From assembly GCA_036375895.1 (NCBI GenBank), contig DASVBJ010000197.1, positions 1 through 17,828 of the forward strand: 17,828 nt of DNA, given 5' to 3'. Each line of letters begins with the position of its first letter. Positions within the stretch are counted from its first letter, which is position 1. The notes under the pieces are model-generated. The model did not search any database and was not told the origin of the DNA. It worked only from the letters and a program-made list of their open reading frames with translations. Positions 1-7,799 of the stretch are shown here, in pieces. Origin of the DNA: DASVBJ01 sp036375895. GTDB taxonomy: Bacteria > Actinomycetota > Actinomycetes > JACCUZ01. Made by a program: the position numbers and the translations under genes.

Positions 1-1046
1 TTCTTCTCGACCGTCTCCGCACACGCCTTCCTGTTGGACGGCGCCTCGCCGAACCACTCGGCCACCGCAGCGTTGACGGTCGGGCTGATGATGTGGTTCA
101 GCCACTTGTAGGCACAGGTCTTGTGCTTGCTCTTGGTCGCCACCATCCAGGTGTCCGACCAGCCGGTCGCCCCCTCGCTGGGCAGCACTGCGTCGACCGG
201 GGTCTTCTCGGCCTGGGCCAGGTTGACGTTGATCTGCCAGGCCGTGCCCACCACGGAGTCGCCGGCCTTGAACGACTGGACCTCCTTGAGGTAGTCGGCC
301 CAGTACTCACCGATGTTGGCGTTCTGCGCCTTGAGCAGGTCGACGACGGCCTTGAACTGCTTGTCGTCGAGCGCGTAGGGGTTCTTGATGCCGAGGTTGG
401 GCTTGTGCTTCATGAGGTAGACCGCGGCGTCGGCGAGGTAGATCGGTGAGTCGTACGCCGTGACCTTGCCCTTGTAGGCGGATGCCCCGTCGAAGACGAC
501 GCTCCACGAGTCCGGGGCCGGCTTGACCTTGTCGGTGCGGTACATGAGCAGGTTGGCCCCGCGGCCGTGCGGAATGCCGTAGGCCACCCCGTTGACCGAG
601 TTCCAGGGCTTCATCTTCAGGGCCTCGAACACGTCCTTGTAGTTCGGCACGAGGTCGGTGTTCACCGGCTCCACGTCGCCGGCGGAGATCAGACGCAGCG
701 AGGCGTCGCCGGACGCCGACACCGCGTCGTACTGCCCGGTCTTCATGAGACTGACCATGTCGTCGGAGGTCCCCGCAATCTTCACGTTGACCTTGCAGCC
801 GGTGGACTTCTCGAACGGCGTGACCCAGTCGACGCTCTTGTCCGTCGAGCCGTTCTCGACGTACCCGGCCCAGGCGACGAGGTTGACCTGCCCCTCCGGC
901 GTCCCGAGCTTGTCGAGTGCTTTCAGCTTCGGTGCGGTGAAGGCGGCAGACTCCGACTTCCCGCCTCCGTCACCATCTCCGCCACCACAGGCCGCCAGCA
1001 CCAGCGCCGCTGCCGCAACGAGGGCGAGCGTTCGCTTTCCGCTCAT
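1..1046 (-). CDS. potD: Polyamine-type ABC transporter substrate-binding lipoprotein (partial, 3' end beyond window)
   Basis: Extracellular solute-binding protein of the spermidine/putrescine (PotD/PotF) class; 348 codons are visible and the frame is open at the left edge, so the last residues and the stop are missing. The N-terminus is a lipoprotein signal peptide: basic start, hydrophobic core and a lipobox LAAC with Cys at residue 20, followed by a Gly/Asp-rich linker. The mature part has the type of sequence seen in PotD (LVAWAGYVENGS near the start, SGDASLRLISAGDVEPVN, GIPHGRGANLLMYRTD), with aromatic residues where family members bind the ligand. The ATG overlaps the potA stop by 4 bp (ATGA), and GGAGG lies 6 nt upstream, so it is translated as an operon with potA. 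The exact ligand (putrescine, spermidine or another cationic compound) cannot be read from the sequence. Confidence 0.88.
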   Translation of the reverse strand, partial: MSGKRTLALVAAAALVLAACGGGDGDGGGKSESAAFTAPKLKALDKLGTPEGQVNLVAWAGYVENGSTDKSVDWVTPFEKSTGCKVNVKIAGTSDDMVSLMKTGQYDAVSASGDASLRLISAGDVEPVNTDLVPNYKDVFEALKMKPWNSVNGVAYGIPHGRGANLLMYRTDKVKPAPDSWSVVFDGASAYKGKVTAYDSPIYLADAAVYLMKHKPNLGIKNPYALDDKQFKAVVDLLKAQNANIGEYWADYLKEVQSFKAGDSVVGTAWQINVNLAQAEKTPVDAVLPSEGATGWSDTWMVATKSKHKTCAYKWLNHIISPTVNAAVAEWFGEAPSNRKACAETVEK

Positions 1047-2107
1047 TCCTGACCTCCATCGGATGTCGCGCCCCGCACGCGGTATACGTGTCTCCTCTTC
1101 CAGACCAGCCGCACCGGACTGTTGCGGTAGGCGTCCAGGTCGGCTGAAGAGCTCTCTGAGTTCTGCTGCAGGGCGACGAGCTCGCCGCCCAGGTCGAGGC
1201 GTACGACGAAGCGGGTGGCTGCCCCGACGTACACGACCTCCTCGATACGTCCGTCGGCCGTCACCTCGTCGTGACCGGGATCGGTAACGGGGGTGACGAT
1301 CCGGATCTTCTCCGGCCGCACGCTGAAGACGCCGTCCTCGCCGACGACCTGGCGGGCCGCCTCACCCTGCAGGAGGTTCGAGGTGCCGACGAAACCCGCC
1401 ACGAAGGCGCTCGCCGGGCGCTCGTACACCTCGGCCGGCGTGCCGATCTGCTCGATCCGCCCCTCGTGGAAGACGGCAAGGCGGTCGCTCATCGTCAGCG
1501 CCTCCTCCTGGTCGTGGGTCACGAACAGGAAGGTGATGCCGACCTCGCGCTGGATGGCCTTGAGCTCGACCTGCATCTGCTCGCGCAGCTTGAGGTCGAG
1601 CGCGCCGAGGGGCTCGTCGAGCAGCAGCACCTTGGGGTGGTTGATGAGGGCGCGGGCGAGGGCAACCCGCTGCCGCTGGCCACCGGAGAGCTGCGAGGGC
1701 TTGCGCTTCTCGAAGCCCTCGAGCCGCACGGTGGCGAGCACCTCCCGGGCGCGGTCGAGCCGGCGCGCCTTGCCGACCCCCCGCACCATCAGGCCGTAGG
1801 CGACGTTCTGCTCGACGGTCATGTGCGGGAACAGCGCGTAGTCCTGGAACACGGTGTTGACGTCGCGGGCGAACGGCGCGTGGTCGGTCACGTCGACGCC
1901 GCCCAGGACGATCGAGCCCTCGGTCGGCTGCTCGAAGCCGGCGATCATGCGCAGGACCGTCGTCTTGCCCGAGCCCGACGGGCCCAGCATCGCGAAGAAC
2001 TCGCCGTCGCGTACCTCGAGGTCGACGCCGTCCACCGCCACGACCTCGCCGAAGGTCTTGCGCAGTCCGACCAGCCCGACCGCGACCTCGGCCACCAGCG
2101 CCTGCAC
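1043..2107 (-). CDS. potA: Polyamine-type ABC transporter ATP-binding protein
   Basis: ATPase subunit of a spermidine/putrescine-type importer, 354 residues from the outermost GTG. Walker A GPSGSGKT, the ABC signature LSGGQRQRVALARAL, Walker B LLLDEPLGALD and the switch histidine in THDQEEALTMSD are all intact. The C-terminal ~110 residues form a TOBE-like regulatory domain (SVRPEKIRI), as in PotA/UgpC-type ATPases. The outermost GTG overlaps the GGGAGG ribosome site, so translation may really start at the GTG at 2095 (codon 5), which has that site about 10 nt upstream. It is first in its operon and overlaps potD by 4 bp; the permease genes potB/potC are expected beyond the left edge. The ATPase class is certain, polyamine specificity less so. 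Confidence 0.88.
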   Translation of the reverse strand: MQALVAEVAVGLVGLRKTFGEVVAVDGVDLEVRDGEFFAMLGPSGSGKTTVLRMIAGFEQPTEGSIVLGGVDVTDHAPFARDVNTVFQDYALFPHMTVEQNVAYGLMVRGVGKARRLDRAREVLATVRLEGFEKRKPSQLSGGQRQRVALARALINHPKVLLLDEPLGALDLKLREQMQVELKAIQREVGITFLFVTHDQEEALTMSDRLAVFHEGRIEQIGTPAEVYERPASAFVAGFVGTSNLLQGEAARQVVGEDGVFSVRPEKIRIVTPVTDPGHDEVTADGRIEEVVYVGAATRFVVRLDLGGELVALQQNSESSSADLDAYRNSPVRLVWKRRHVYRVRGATSDGGQE

Positions 2108-2157
2108 CTCCCGGCTCGGGCCCCGCGCTCTGCCGACGAGCCACGGTAGCGGCGCAG

Positions 2158-2187
2158 ACCCTAGAGCGGCGCGGATTTCGTTGTCAA
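2158..2187 (-). promoter_or_regulatory. Candidate sigma70-type promoter of the potA-potD operon
   Basis: Reading the minus strand there is a perfect -35 box TTGACA (2187-2182), an 18-nt spacer and a -10 box TAGGGT (2163-2158), which fits the actinobacterial TANNNT pattern. The expected transcription start is near 2151, giving a leader of about 45-55 nt that contains the potA ribosome site. The surrounding 70 bp are locally AT-richer than the genes. Confidence 0.6.
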
Positions 2188-2257
2188 ACCTAGTCTCAGC
2201 AAGGGAAACCGCTGCGATTAGTCCGGATCCGTGCGGCGATTCGGCGTCCCTCCGGCC

Positions 2258-2635
2258 CTAGCGCCGGACCAGCGGAAGGTACGCCGAGAGGTCGGCGCGC
2301 TCGCCGCTGGCCTGCAGCCGGCCGTCGCGGCGGGCGTCCTCCCAGCCCGTCGCGCCGGTCGCGAGCCGCAGCCACGTCAGCGCGTCCGTCTCGACCACGT
2401 TCGGCGGGGTCCCGCGGGTGTGCCGGGGCCCCTCCACGCACTGCACCGCCCCGTACGGCGGCACGCGGACCTCCACCGACCGGCCGGGCGCCCGCGCGGC
2501 CAGCTCCTCGAGCAGGAACCGCGCGGCGGTGCGCAGGTCGGCGGCGTCCGGAGCGGCCCCACCCGCCAGGGCCGTCTCCGCCGCAGCGAGCGCACGTGCC
2601 CCCTCGGCGGGGTCGGTACGACGACGCGGCGGCAC
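2258..2635 (-). CDS. SCP-like (sterol carrier family) protein
   Basis: 125-residue protein from a GTG start. The sequence pattern (ARFLLEELAARAPGRSVEVRVPPYGAVQ in two parts, then HTRGTPPNVVETDALTWLRLATG and a C-terminal LSAYLPLV) resembles the short actinobacterial proteins annotated as sterol carrier family or bacterial SCP orthologues. Their biochemical role is not established; a small lipid-binding or scaffold fold is inferred from the family name only. In many actinomycetes, as I recall, this gene lies near purL/purF, and here it lies 2.3 kb from purL, on the same strand but separated by two plus-strand genes. There is no signal peptide or membrane segment, so it should be cytoplasmic. 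Family assignment rests on memory of the pattern, not on a search. Confidence 0.72.
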   Translation of the reverse strand: MPPRRRTDPAEGARALAAAETALAGGAAPDAADLRTAARFLLEELAARAPGRSVEVRVPPYGAVQCVEGPRHTRGTPPNVVETDALTWLRLATGATGWEDARRDGRLQASGERADLSAYLPLVRR

Positions 2636-2660
2636 CGCGCCACCGTACCGACCCCCTCCC

Positions 2661-2730
2661 GGCAGCGATCATGCACGTCCCGTCGCTCGACCCCTCGTGA
2701 CGAGAGAACTCAACGTGCATGATCGCCGCC
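2661..2730. repeat. REP-like palindromic element, copy 1
   Basis: The left arm GGCAGCGATCATGCACGT (2661-2678) pairs with 2713-2730 as an inverted repeat: 18 positions with one mismatch, including 14 perfect base pairs. An inner small hairpin CTCGTGACGAG sits at 2694-2704. It lies between the divergent SCP-like and acVLRF1 genes. A second copy at 12051-12118 shares the first 26 nt with one difference and also folds. Copies at two distant intergenic sites with preserved pairing suggest a dispersed repeat rather than a local terminator. Confidence 0.75.
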
Positions 2731-2750
2731 GGTTGCTGAATGATCGCGGG

Positions 2751-3410
2751 GTGGCGACGCGACCGGCGGCGGGCGGAGGGCACTGGGTCGACGTCGCCCC
2801 GGAACGCCTGGCCGGCTGGCTGCAGCGGTTCGCCGAGCGGCACGGGTCGACCACGTCGACCGGTGACGGCGCCACCGTGGTGGTGGTCGCGGCGGACGGT
2901 GCCGTGGCGGAGTGCCACGTGCCGTTCCCGCCGCTGCGTGGCGAGCCCTCCACGCCGTACGCCGGGCTCGTCGCCCACGCCCTGGCCGAACGGCGGGTCG
3001 GGGTGCTGCTCGTCCGGCTCGGCGGGCACGCGGTGGGGGTGTTCGAGGGCTCCCGGCTGGTCGCCTCCAAGGTCGGCTCACGCCAGGTGCACGGGCGCAG
3101 CGCGGCCGGCGGGTGGTCGCAGCAGCGCTTCGCCCGGCGCCGCGAGGGCCAGGCCCGCGTCGCGTTGTCGGCCGCGACCGAGACGGCGGCCCGGCTGCTC
3201 GTGCCGTCCGCGGCGAGCCTCGACGCGGTCGTGGCCGGCGGCGACCGTCGATCTGTCGAGGCGGTGCTGGCCGACCCCGCCCTCGTCGCCCTGCGGCCGC
3301 TCGTGGTCGAGCCGCTGCTGGACGTGCCGGACCCGCGGCTGCGCGTGCTGGAGGGGATGCCGGCCCGGTTCAGGGCCGTGCGCGTCCGGGTGGTCGAGCC
3401 CGAGACCTGA
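2751..3410 (+). CDS. acVLRF1-family putative peptidyl-tRNA hydrolase / release factor homologue
   Basis: 219 residues from the GTG at 2751. The key region is GGWSQQRFARRREGQ (about residues 120-134), which matches the Gln-containing GGxSQxRFxRxR motif of the VLRF1 superfamily. That superfamily includes eukaryotic Vms1/ANKZF1, which releases nascent chains from peptidyl-tRNA on stalled ribosomes; acVLRF1 is its actinobacterial/chloroflexi branch. The N-terminal half (WVDVAPERLAGWLQRFAERHG, then a strand-rich VVVVAADGAVAECHVPFPP) also looks like this family. A role in ribosome rescue is inferred from the family. No strong ribosome site precedes the GTG; an in-frame GTG at 2715 inside the repeat arm is an alternative start, but family members start close to the ATRPAAGGG stretch. 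It is divergent from the SCP-like gene and 87 bp upstream of a secreted protein gene. Confidence 0.75.
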   Translation: MATRPAAGGGHWVDVAPERLAGWLQRFAERHGSTTSTGDGATVVVVAADGAVAECHVPFPPLRGEPSTPYAGLVAHALAERRVGVLLVRLGGHAVGVFEGSRLVASKVGSRQVHGRSAAGGWSQQRFARRREGQARVALSAATETAARLLVPSAASLDAVVAGGDRRSVEAVLADPALVALRPLVVEPLLDVPDPRLRVLEGMPARFRAVRVRVVEPET

Positions 3411-3497
3411 TCGTGATGCAACCAGGAGACCTTGGGCCGGGTGATGAGTTGCAGTGGCCGCCGAACGGGGCGTCCCTGACCCCGGAGGACAACGGAC

Positions 3498-4442
3498 ATG
3501 CGCAGGAGAACAGCACTCGCCACCGTCGCGCTCGCGACCCTCGCCACGGCCTTGCAGCAGCCGGCCAACGCCGCCGCGCCGACCCGCGTCAGCGACACCA
3601 CCCTGTCGATGTACTGCATGGGCAGGGCCGGCGACGACGTCGTCCGCGTCGCCGCCGAGAGCTCGCAGCTCCAGGGCACCCGGCTCATCGCCATGATCTC
3701 GACCGGCGACGGGGAGTTCGTGGCCTACGGCACGAGCACGGCCGACTGGACCGACAGCACGTTCGCCGGCAAGACACCGGTCTTCGACGACTACGGCAAC
3801 GTCGTCGGCTCGGTCTCCCTGGACGGCAGCTACGTGCTCACGGACGAGACGCGGGCCCTCGACCGGTTCCGGGACGGCAACGTCCACGTCGTCGAGGACC
3901 ACACCTTCACCGAGGCGGTCGCCACCCGCGCGTCGGCGACCCTTGACGGGGTGCCGCTCACCGACCTCGAGTGCGCCGGGGAGCAGGTCGTCGGCTCGCT
4001 GTTCTTCACGAACCCGGCGAGCTACTCCGCCCGCTTCCCCAGCGTGTGGGCCACCGAGTGCTCCGGCAGCAACGTCGACGCCGGGGAGGTCTTCGCCTTC
4101 GGCTCGATCGACGACCTGGGGCTGGTCGTCGACTACCTCGACCCGGCCGAGGTGACGACCGTGGCGCCGTTGCGCTTCGAGAACGGCTCGTGGGCAGGTC
4201 AGCTCACCCTGGTCGACGGCAACACCGGCGAGCCGGTCGCCGAGGTGCCCGCCGCCGCGACGCTCACCCGCGCCGGCTCGCCGGTGCACGTGCAGACCGG
4301 TGACAGTGCCGGCGGCGGACGGCTCTCGCTGACGCCGTACGCGCTGCACCTCGAGGCCGGCGGCGTGACCTCTCCCATCAGCCTCGACTGCACCGTCTAC
4401 GACGTGGTCGAGACCGTGCACGTGATGCCGGGTCAGGCCTGA
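3498..4442 (+). CDS. Secreted protein of unknown function, four cysteines
   Basis: 314 residues from ATG, with GGAGG 9 nt upstream. The N-terminus is a Sec signal peptide: MRRRTALATVALATLATAL, then AANA-type small residues with likely cleavage near NAAA (residues 25-28). The mature part has exactly four Cys (in TLSMYC, DLEC, ATEC and SLDC), suggesting two disulfides, and alternates short polar and aliphatic stretches typical of a beta-rich exported protein. I recognise no enzyme motif, sortase signal, lipobox or membrane anchor. Codons end almost only in G or C like the neighbours. It follows the acVLRF1 gene on the same strand by 87 bp, which could hold its own promoter, and ends just before a strong terminator hairpin. 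Confidence 0.8.
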   Translation: MRRRTALATVALATLATALQQPANAAAPTRVSDTTLSMYCMGRAGDDVVRVAAESSQLQGTRLIAMISTGDGEFVAYGTSTADWTDSTFAGKTPVFDDYGNVVGSVSLDGSYVLTDETRALDRFRDGNVHVVEDHTFTEAVATRASATLDGVPLTDLECAGEQVVGSLFFTNPASYSARFPSVWATECSGSNVDAGEVFAFGSIDDLGLVVDYLDPAEVTTVAPLRFENGSWAGQLTLVDGNTGEPVAEVPAAATLTRAGSPVHVQTGDSAGGGRLSLTPYALHLEAGGVTSPISLDCTVYDVVETVHVMPGQA

Positions 4443-4457
4443 TCGCTCCCCCCTGGG

Positions 4458-4490
4458 CGGGCGGGCGTGGCGGACAGCCAGGCCCGCCCG
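4458..4490. terminator. Bidirectional intrinsic terminator hairpin between convergent genes
   Basis: A near-perfect inverted repeat: CGGGCGGGC (4458-4466) pairs with GCCCGCCCG (4482-4490), followed inside by one G/G mismatch, a TGGC/GCCA stem and a 5-nt loop GGACA. It sits between the end of the secreted-protein gene (plus) and the end of purL (minus), so it can stop transcription from both sides. There is no clear U-tract, as is common in high-GC actinobacteria. Confidence 0.7.
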
Positions 4491-4533
4491 TCACTGTCCC
4501 CGACGCGGCAGGTCGGCGGTCGCCACGGGTCGC

Positions 4534-6783
4534 TCAGCCGAACAGCGCCGGCAACGTCCCCGCGGAGGCGTCCCGCAGCTCGGCGACGGGCAGGTCGAAC
4601 AGGCCCTCCACGGCGAGCACGTCGCCGGTGACGTGGCCGAGCACGCTGACCGGTACGCCGTGTCGGCCCGCGAGGTCTGTGACCTCCTCCACGGCGCCCG
4701 GCACGACGGCGACGACTGCCCGCGCCACCGACTCGGCGAACAGCGCGACGAACGGGTCGGCGCCGGCCGGCAGGGCCACCCGCAGGCCTCGCCCCGCCGC
4801 GAGCGCCATCTCCACCAGCGTCTGAGCGAGCCCACCGTCGCTGACGTCGTGCGCGGCGCCGAGCAACCGCCGTTGACCACCCTCGACGAGCAGCGCGGCC
4901 AGCCGACGCTCCGCGTCGAGGTCGACGCGGGGCGGCAGGCCGCCGAGGTGACCGTGGACCACGTGGGCCCACTCCGAGCCGCCGAGCTCCTCCCGGGTCT
5001 CCCCCAGCAGCAGCAGGACCTGACCTTCGGCGGGCGCCATCGGCACCCGGCGGGTGACGTCGTCGATGACCCCGAGCACCCCGACGACCGGGGTGGGGTG
5101 GATGGCGGTGTCGCCGGTCTGGTTGTAGAAGCTCACGTTGCCGCCCGTGACGGGCACCCCGAGCTGCTGGCACGCGTCGGCCAGCCCGCGCACCGCCTCG
5201 GCGAACTGCCACATCACGTCGGGGTCCTCCGGCGAGCCGAAGTTCAGGCAGTCGGTCACCGCGAGCGGTCGCGCCCCGGACACGGCGACGTTGCGGTAGG
5301 CCTCGGACAGTGCGAGCTGCGCCCCCGCGTACGGATCCAGCTTCGTGTAGCGGCCGTTCGCGTCGGTCGCGAGCGCGACGCCGAGGCCGGTCTCCTCGTC
5401 GACCCGGATCATGCCGGCGTCGGCGGGCTGGGCGAGCACCGTGTTGCCGAGCACGTAGCGGTCGTACTGGTCGGTGACCCACGCCTTCGAGGCCAGGTTG
5501 GGGGCCGCCGCCATCCGCCGCACGGTGTCGCGCAGCTCGTCGCCGGTCGACGGCCGGGCGAGGCGCTCGGCGCGGTCGGCCTGCAGGGCGTCCTGCCACG
5601 CCGGCCGGGCGAACGGCCGCTCGTAGACCGGGCCCTCGTGGGCCACCGTCCGCGGCGGCACGTCGCAGATCGTCTCGCCGTGCCACTCGACGGTCAGGCG
5701 ACCGGACTCGTTGACCTCGCCGATGACCGTGGCGGTCACGTCCCACCGCGCGCAGATCGCGAGGAAGGCGTCGAGCTTCGACGGCTCGACGACGGCGCAC
5801 ATGCGCTCCTGCGACTCGCTCATGAGGATCTCCTCCGGGCGCAGCGTCGCGTCGCGCAGCGGCACCCGGTCGAGCCACACGTGCATGCCGCCGTCGCCGT
5901 TGGACGCGAGCTCGGAGGTCGCGCAGGACAGCCCGGCGCCGCCGAGGTCCTGGATGCCCACGACCAGGTCCGCGGCGAAGATCTCGAGGCAGCACTCGAT
6001 GAGGACCTTCTCCATGAACGGGTCGCCAACCTGCACCGACGGTCGCTTGGCCGGCCCCTCCGCCTCGAACGTCTCCGACGCGAGCACGGACACCCCGCCG
6101 ATGCCGTCGCCGCCGGTGGTCGCGCCGAACAGCACGACGAGGTTGCCCTGGCCGGATGCGTGCGCCAGCTTGATGTCGTCCTGGCGCATGACGCCGACGC
6201 ACAGCGCGTTGACGAGGGGGTTCCCGGCGTACGACGGGTCGAAGACCAGCTCGCCGCCGACGTTCGGCAGGCCGAGGCAGTTGCCGTAGCCGCCCACGCC
6301 GGCCACCACGCCCGGAAGCACGCGGTGCGTGTCGGCCGCGTCGGCGGGCCCGAACCGCAGCTGGTCCATCACCGCGACCGGCCGCGCGCCCATCGACATG
6401 ATGTCGCGCACGATGCCGCCGACCCCGGTGGCTGCGCCCTGGTAGGGCTCGACGTACGACGGGTGGTTGTGGCTCTCCACCTTGAAGGTGACCGCCCAGC
6501 CCTGGCCGATGTCGACGACGCCGGCGTTCTCGCCGATGCCGACCAGCAGCGACTTGCGAGCATCGTCACTCTGCTTGTCCGAGAACTGGCGCAGGTGGAC
6601 CTTCGACGACTTGTAGGAGCAGTGCTCGCTCCACATCACGGAGTACATGGCCAGCTCGGCGCTGGTCGGGCGGCGACCGAGGATGCCGCGGATGCGGGCG
6701 TACTCGTCGTCCTTCAGCCCGAGCTCGCGGTACGGCTGCTCGACCTCTGGCGTCGTCTCGGCGTGCTTCACGGAGTCCGTCAT
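4534..6783 (-). CDS. purL: Phosphoribosylformylglycinamidine synthase subunit PurL
   Basis: Small-type PurL, 749 residues, which catalyses the ATP-dependent conversion of FGAR to FGAM in de novo purine synthesis, using ammonia delivered by PurQ with PurS as a bridging subunit. The conserved WSEHCSYKSSK segment (residues 51-61) carries the active-site His, and the family segments KVESHNHPSYVEPYQGAATG, MGARPVAVMDQLRFG, GGNVSFYNQTG and AAHDVSDGGL are present. The length is normal for the non-fused form. The ATG at 6783 overlaps the purQ stop by 4 bp (ATGA) and has no strong ribosome site of its own, so translational coupling is likely. It is the last gene before the hairpin at 4458. Confidence 0.97.
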   Translation of the reverse strand: MTDSVKHAETTPEVEQPYRELGLKDDEYARIRGILGRRPTSAELAMYSVMWSEHCSYKSSKVHLRQFSDKQSDDARKSLLVGIGENAGVVDIGQGWAVTFKVESHNHPSYVEPYQGAATGVGGIVRDIMSMGARPVAVMDQLRFGPADAADTHRVLPGVVAGVGGYGNCLGLPNVGGELVFDPSYAGNPLVNALCVGVMRQDDIKLAHASGQGNLVVLFGATTGGDGIGGVSVLASETFEAEGPAKRPSVQVGDPFMEKVLIECCLEIFAADLVVGIQDLGGAGLSCATSELASNGDGGMHVWLDRVPLRDATLRPEEILMSESQERMCAVVEPSKLDAFLAICARWDVTATVIGEVNESGRLTVEWHGETICDVPPRTVAHEGPVYERPFARPAWQDALQADRAERLARPSTGDELRDTVRRMAAAPNLASKAWVTDQYDRYVLGNTVLAQPADAGMIRVDEETGLGVALATDANGRYTKLDPYAGAQLALSEAYRNVAVSGARPLAVTDCLNFGSPEDPDVMWQFAEAVRGLADACQQLGVPVTGGNVSFYNQTGDTAIHPTPVVGVLGVIDDVTRRVPMAPAEGQVLLLLGETREELGGSEWAHVVHGHLGGLPPRVDLDAERRLAALLVEGGQRRLLGAAHDVSDGGLAQTLVEMALAAGRGLRVALPAGADPFVALFAESVARAVVAVVPGAVEEVTDLAGRHGVPVSVLGHVTGDVLAVEGLFDLPVAELRDASAGTLPALFG

Positions 6784-7475
6784 GCGGAGACCACCGCCTT
6801 CAGTACGGAGGTGAAGAAGCCGAGGCCGTCGGTGGTGGGGCCGGTCAGCGGCTCGACCGCGTGCTCGGGGTGTGGCATCAGGCCGACCACGTTGCCGCGT
6901 TCGTTGGCCACGCCGGCGATGAGACGGTAGGAGCCGTTGGGGTTGTCCCCGACGTACCTCGCGACGACCCGTCCCTCGCCCTCCAGGCGGTCCAGGGTGG
7001 TCTCGTCGGCGACATAGCCGCCCTCGCCGTTCTTCAGCGGCACCACGATCTCCTGCCCATCCGCGTAGTCCGCGGTCCACGCCGTGGCCGTGCTCTCGAT
7101 GCGCAGCCGCTGGTCGCGGCAGACGAACTTGCGGTGGTCGTTGCGGATCAGCGCGCCGGGCAGGAGGTGCGACTCGCAGAGGATCTGGAAGCCGTTGCAG
7201 ATGCCGAGCACCGGCAGGCCTTGACCGGCGCGCTCCACCACCGAGGTCATGACCGGCGCGAACCGCGCGATCGCCCCGCACCGCAGGTAGTCGCCGTAGG
7301 AGAAACCGCCCGGCAGCACGACCGCGTCGACACCGCGCAGGTCGTCGTCGCCGTGCCAGAGCGCGACCGGCTCGCCGCCGGCGATCCGCACGGCCCGCGC
7401 CGCGTCCCCGTCGTCGAGCGAGCCCGGGAAGGTGACGACCCCGACCCGCAGGGCCGGCGCCTGGCCCCCCGTCAC
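6780..7475 (-). CDS. purQ: Phosphoribosylformylglycinamidine synthase subunit PurQ (glutaminase)
   Basis: Class I glutamine amidotransferase, 231 residues, which releases ammonia from glutamine for PurL. The nucleophile Cys93 lies in LGICNGFQIL, and the catalytic His and Glu are in MPHPEHA near the C-terminus; the N-terminal FPGSLDDGDAA and LPGGFSYGDYLR segments are typical. The GTG start at 7475 was chosen because it overlaps the purS stop as GTGA and gives the family's usual length; the open frame continues upstream to 7805 only as an accident inside purS. Its own stop overlaps the purL start by 4 bp. Confidence 0.97.
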   Translation of the reverse strand: MTGGQAPALRVGVVTFPGSLDDGDAARAVRIAGGEPVALWHGDDDLRGVDAVVLPGGFSYGDYLRCGAIARFAPVMTSVVERAGQGLPVLGICNGFQILCESHLLPGALIRNDHRKFVCRDQRLRIESTATAWTADYADGQEIVVPLKNGEGGYVADETTLDRLEGEGRVVARYVGDNPNGSYRLIAGVANERGNVVGLMPHPEHAVEPLTGPTTDGLGFFTSVLKAVVSA

Positions 7476-7717
7476 TGCTCGACCCGCACCGTGTAGTCCT
7501 CGATGACCGGGTTGGAGAGCAGCGTCTCCGCGGCGCCCCGGATCTGGGCGAGCCGTTCCTCGGTCACCTCGCCGTCGAGCTCGAGCTCGAAGCGCTTCCC
7601 CTGCCGTACGCCGCTGATGCCGTCGAACCCGAGGCGCGGCAGCGCCTGCGCGACGGCCTTGCCCTGGGGGTCGAGGATCTCGGGCTTGAGCATGACGTCG
7701 ACCACGACGCGAGCCAT
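7472..7717 (-). CDS. purS: Phosphoribosylformylglycinamidine synthase subunit PurS
   Basis: 81-residue small subunit that dimerises and bridges PurQ and PurL. MARVVVDVMLKPEILDPQGK at the start, the central VRQGKRFELEL and the closing NPVIEDYTV are characteristic. The ATG at 7717 is preferred because AGGAG lies 8 nt upstream; a GTG three codons earlier (7726) falls on top of that site. It heads the purS-purQ-purL operon. A possible -10 box TAGGCT (7761-7756, minus strand) lies in the 82-bp gap to the divergent gene at 7800, but I see no convincing -35 box. Confidence 0.96.
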   Translation of the reverse strand: MARVVVDVMLKPEILDPQGKAVAQALPRLGFDGISGVRQGKRFELELDGEVTEERLAQIRGAAETLLSNPVIEDYTVRVEQ

Positions 7718-7799
7718 CCGGTGCACTCCTGCCGGGAGAGGTGGGCGGTCCCCTCAGCCTACCGACGTGAGCCGCCCGGAACCGTGTCAGGCTGGGTGC

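Noticed and set aside
1271..2149. Long plus-strand open frame opposite potA
   Set aside because: It is antisense to a gene with all ABC ATPase motifs, its protein is a low-complexity shadow, and long antisense frames are expected at this GC content.
3417..3453. Inverted repeat TGCAAC...GTTGCA between acVLRF1 and the secreted protein gene
   Set aside because: Only 6 bp arms with a 25-nt centre and no further pairing; could easily be chance.
2669..3694. 341-codon minus-strand frame across acVLRF1 and the secreted-protein start
   Set aside because: Ser/Thr/Arg-rich shadow that spans an intergenic region and the palindromic repeat; both plus-strand genes have better support.
4633..6930. 765-codon plus-strand frame opposite purL
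   Set aside because: The translation is compositionally biased with no motif; purL on the other strand is complete and certain.
7738..7799. Shared riboswitch or purine operator in front of purS
   Set aside because: The gap to the divergent gene is only 82 bp, too short for a purine riboswitch with leader, and no motif is shared with the purC or purD upstream regions.
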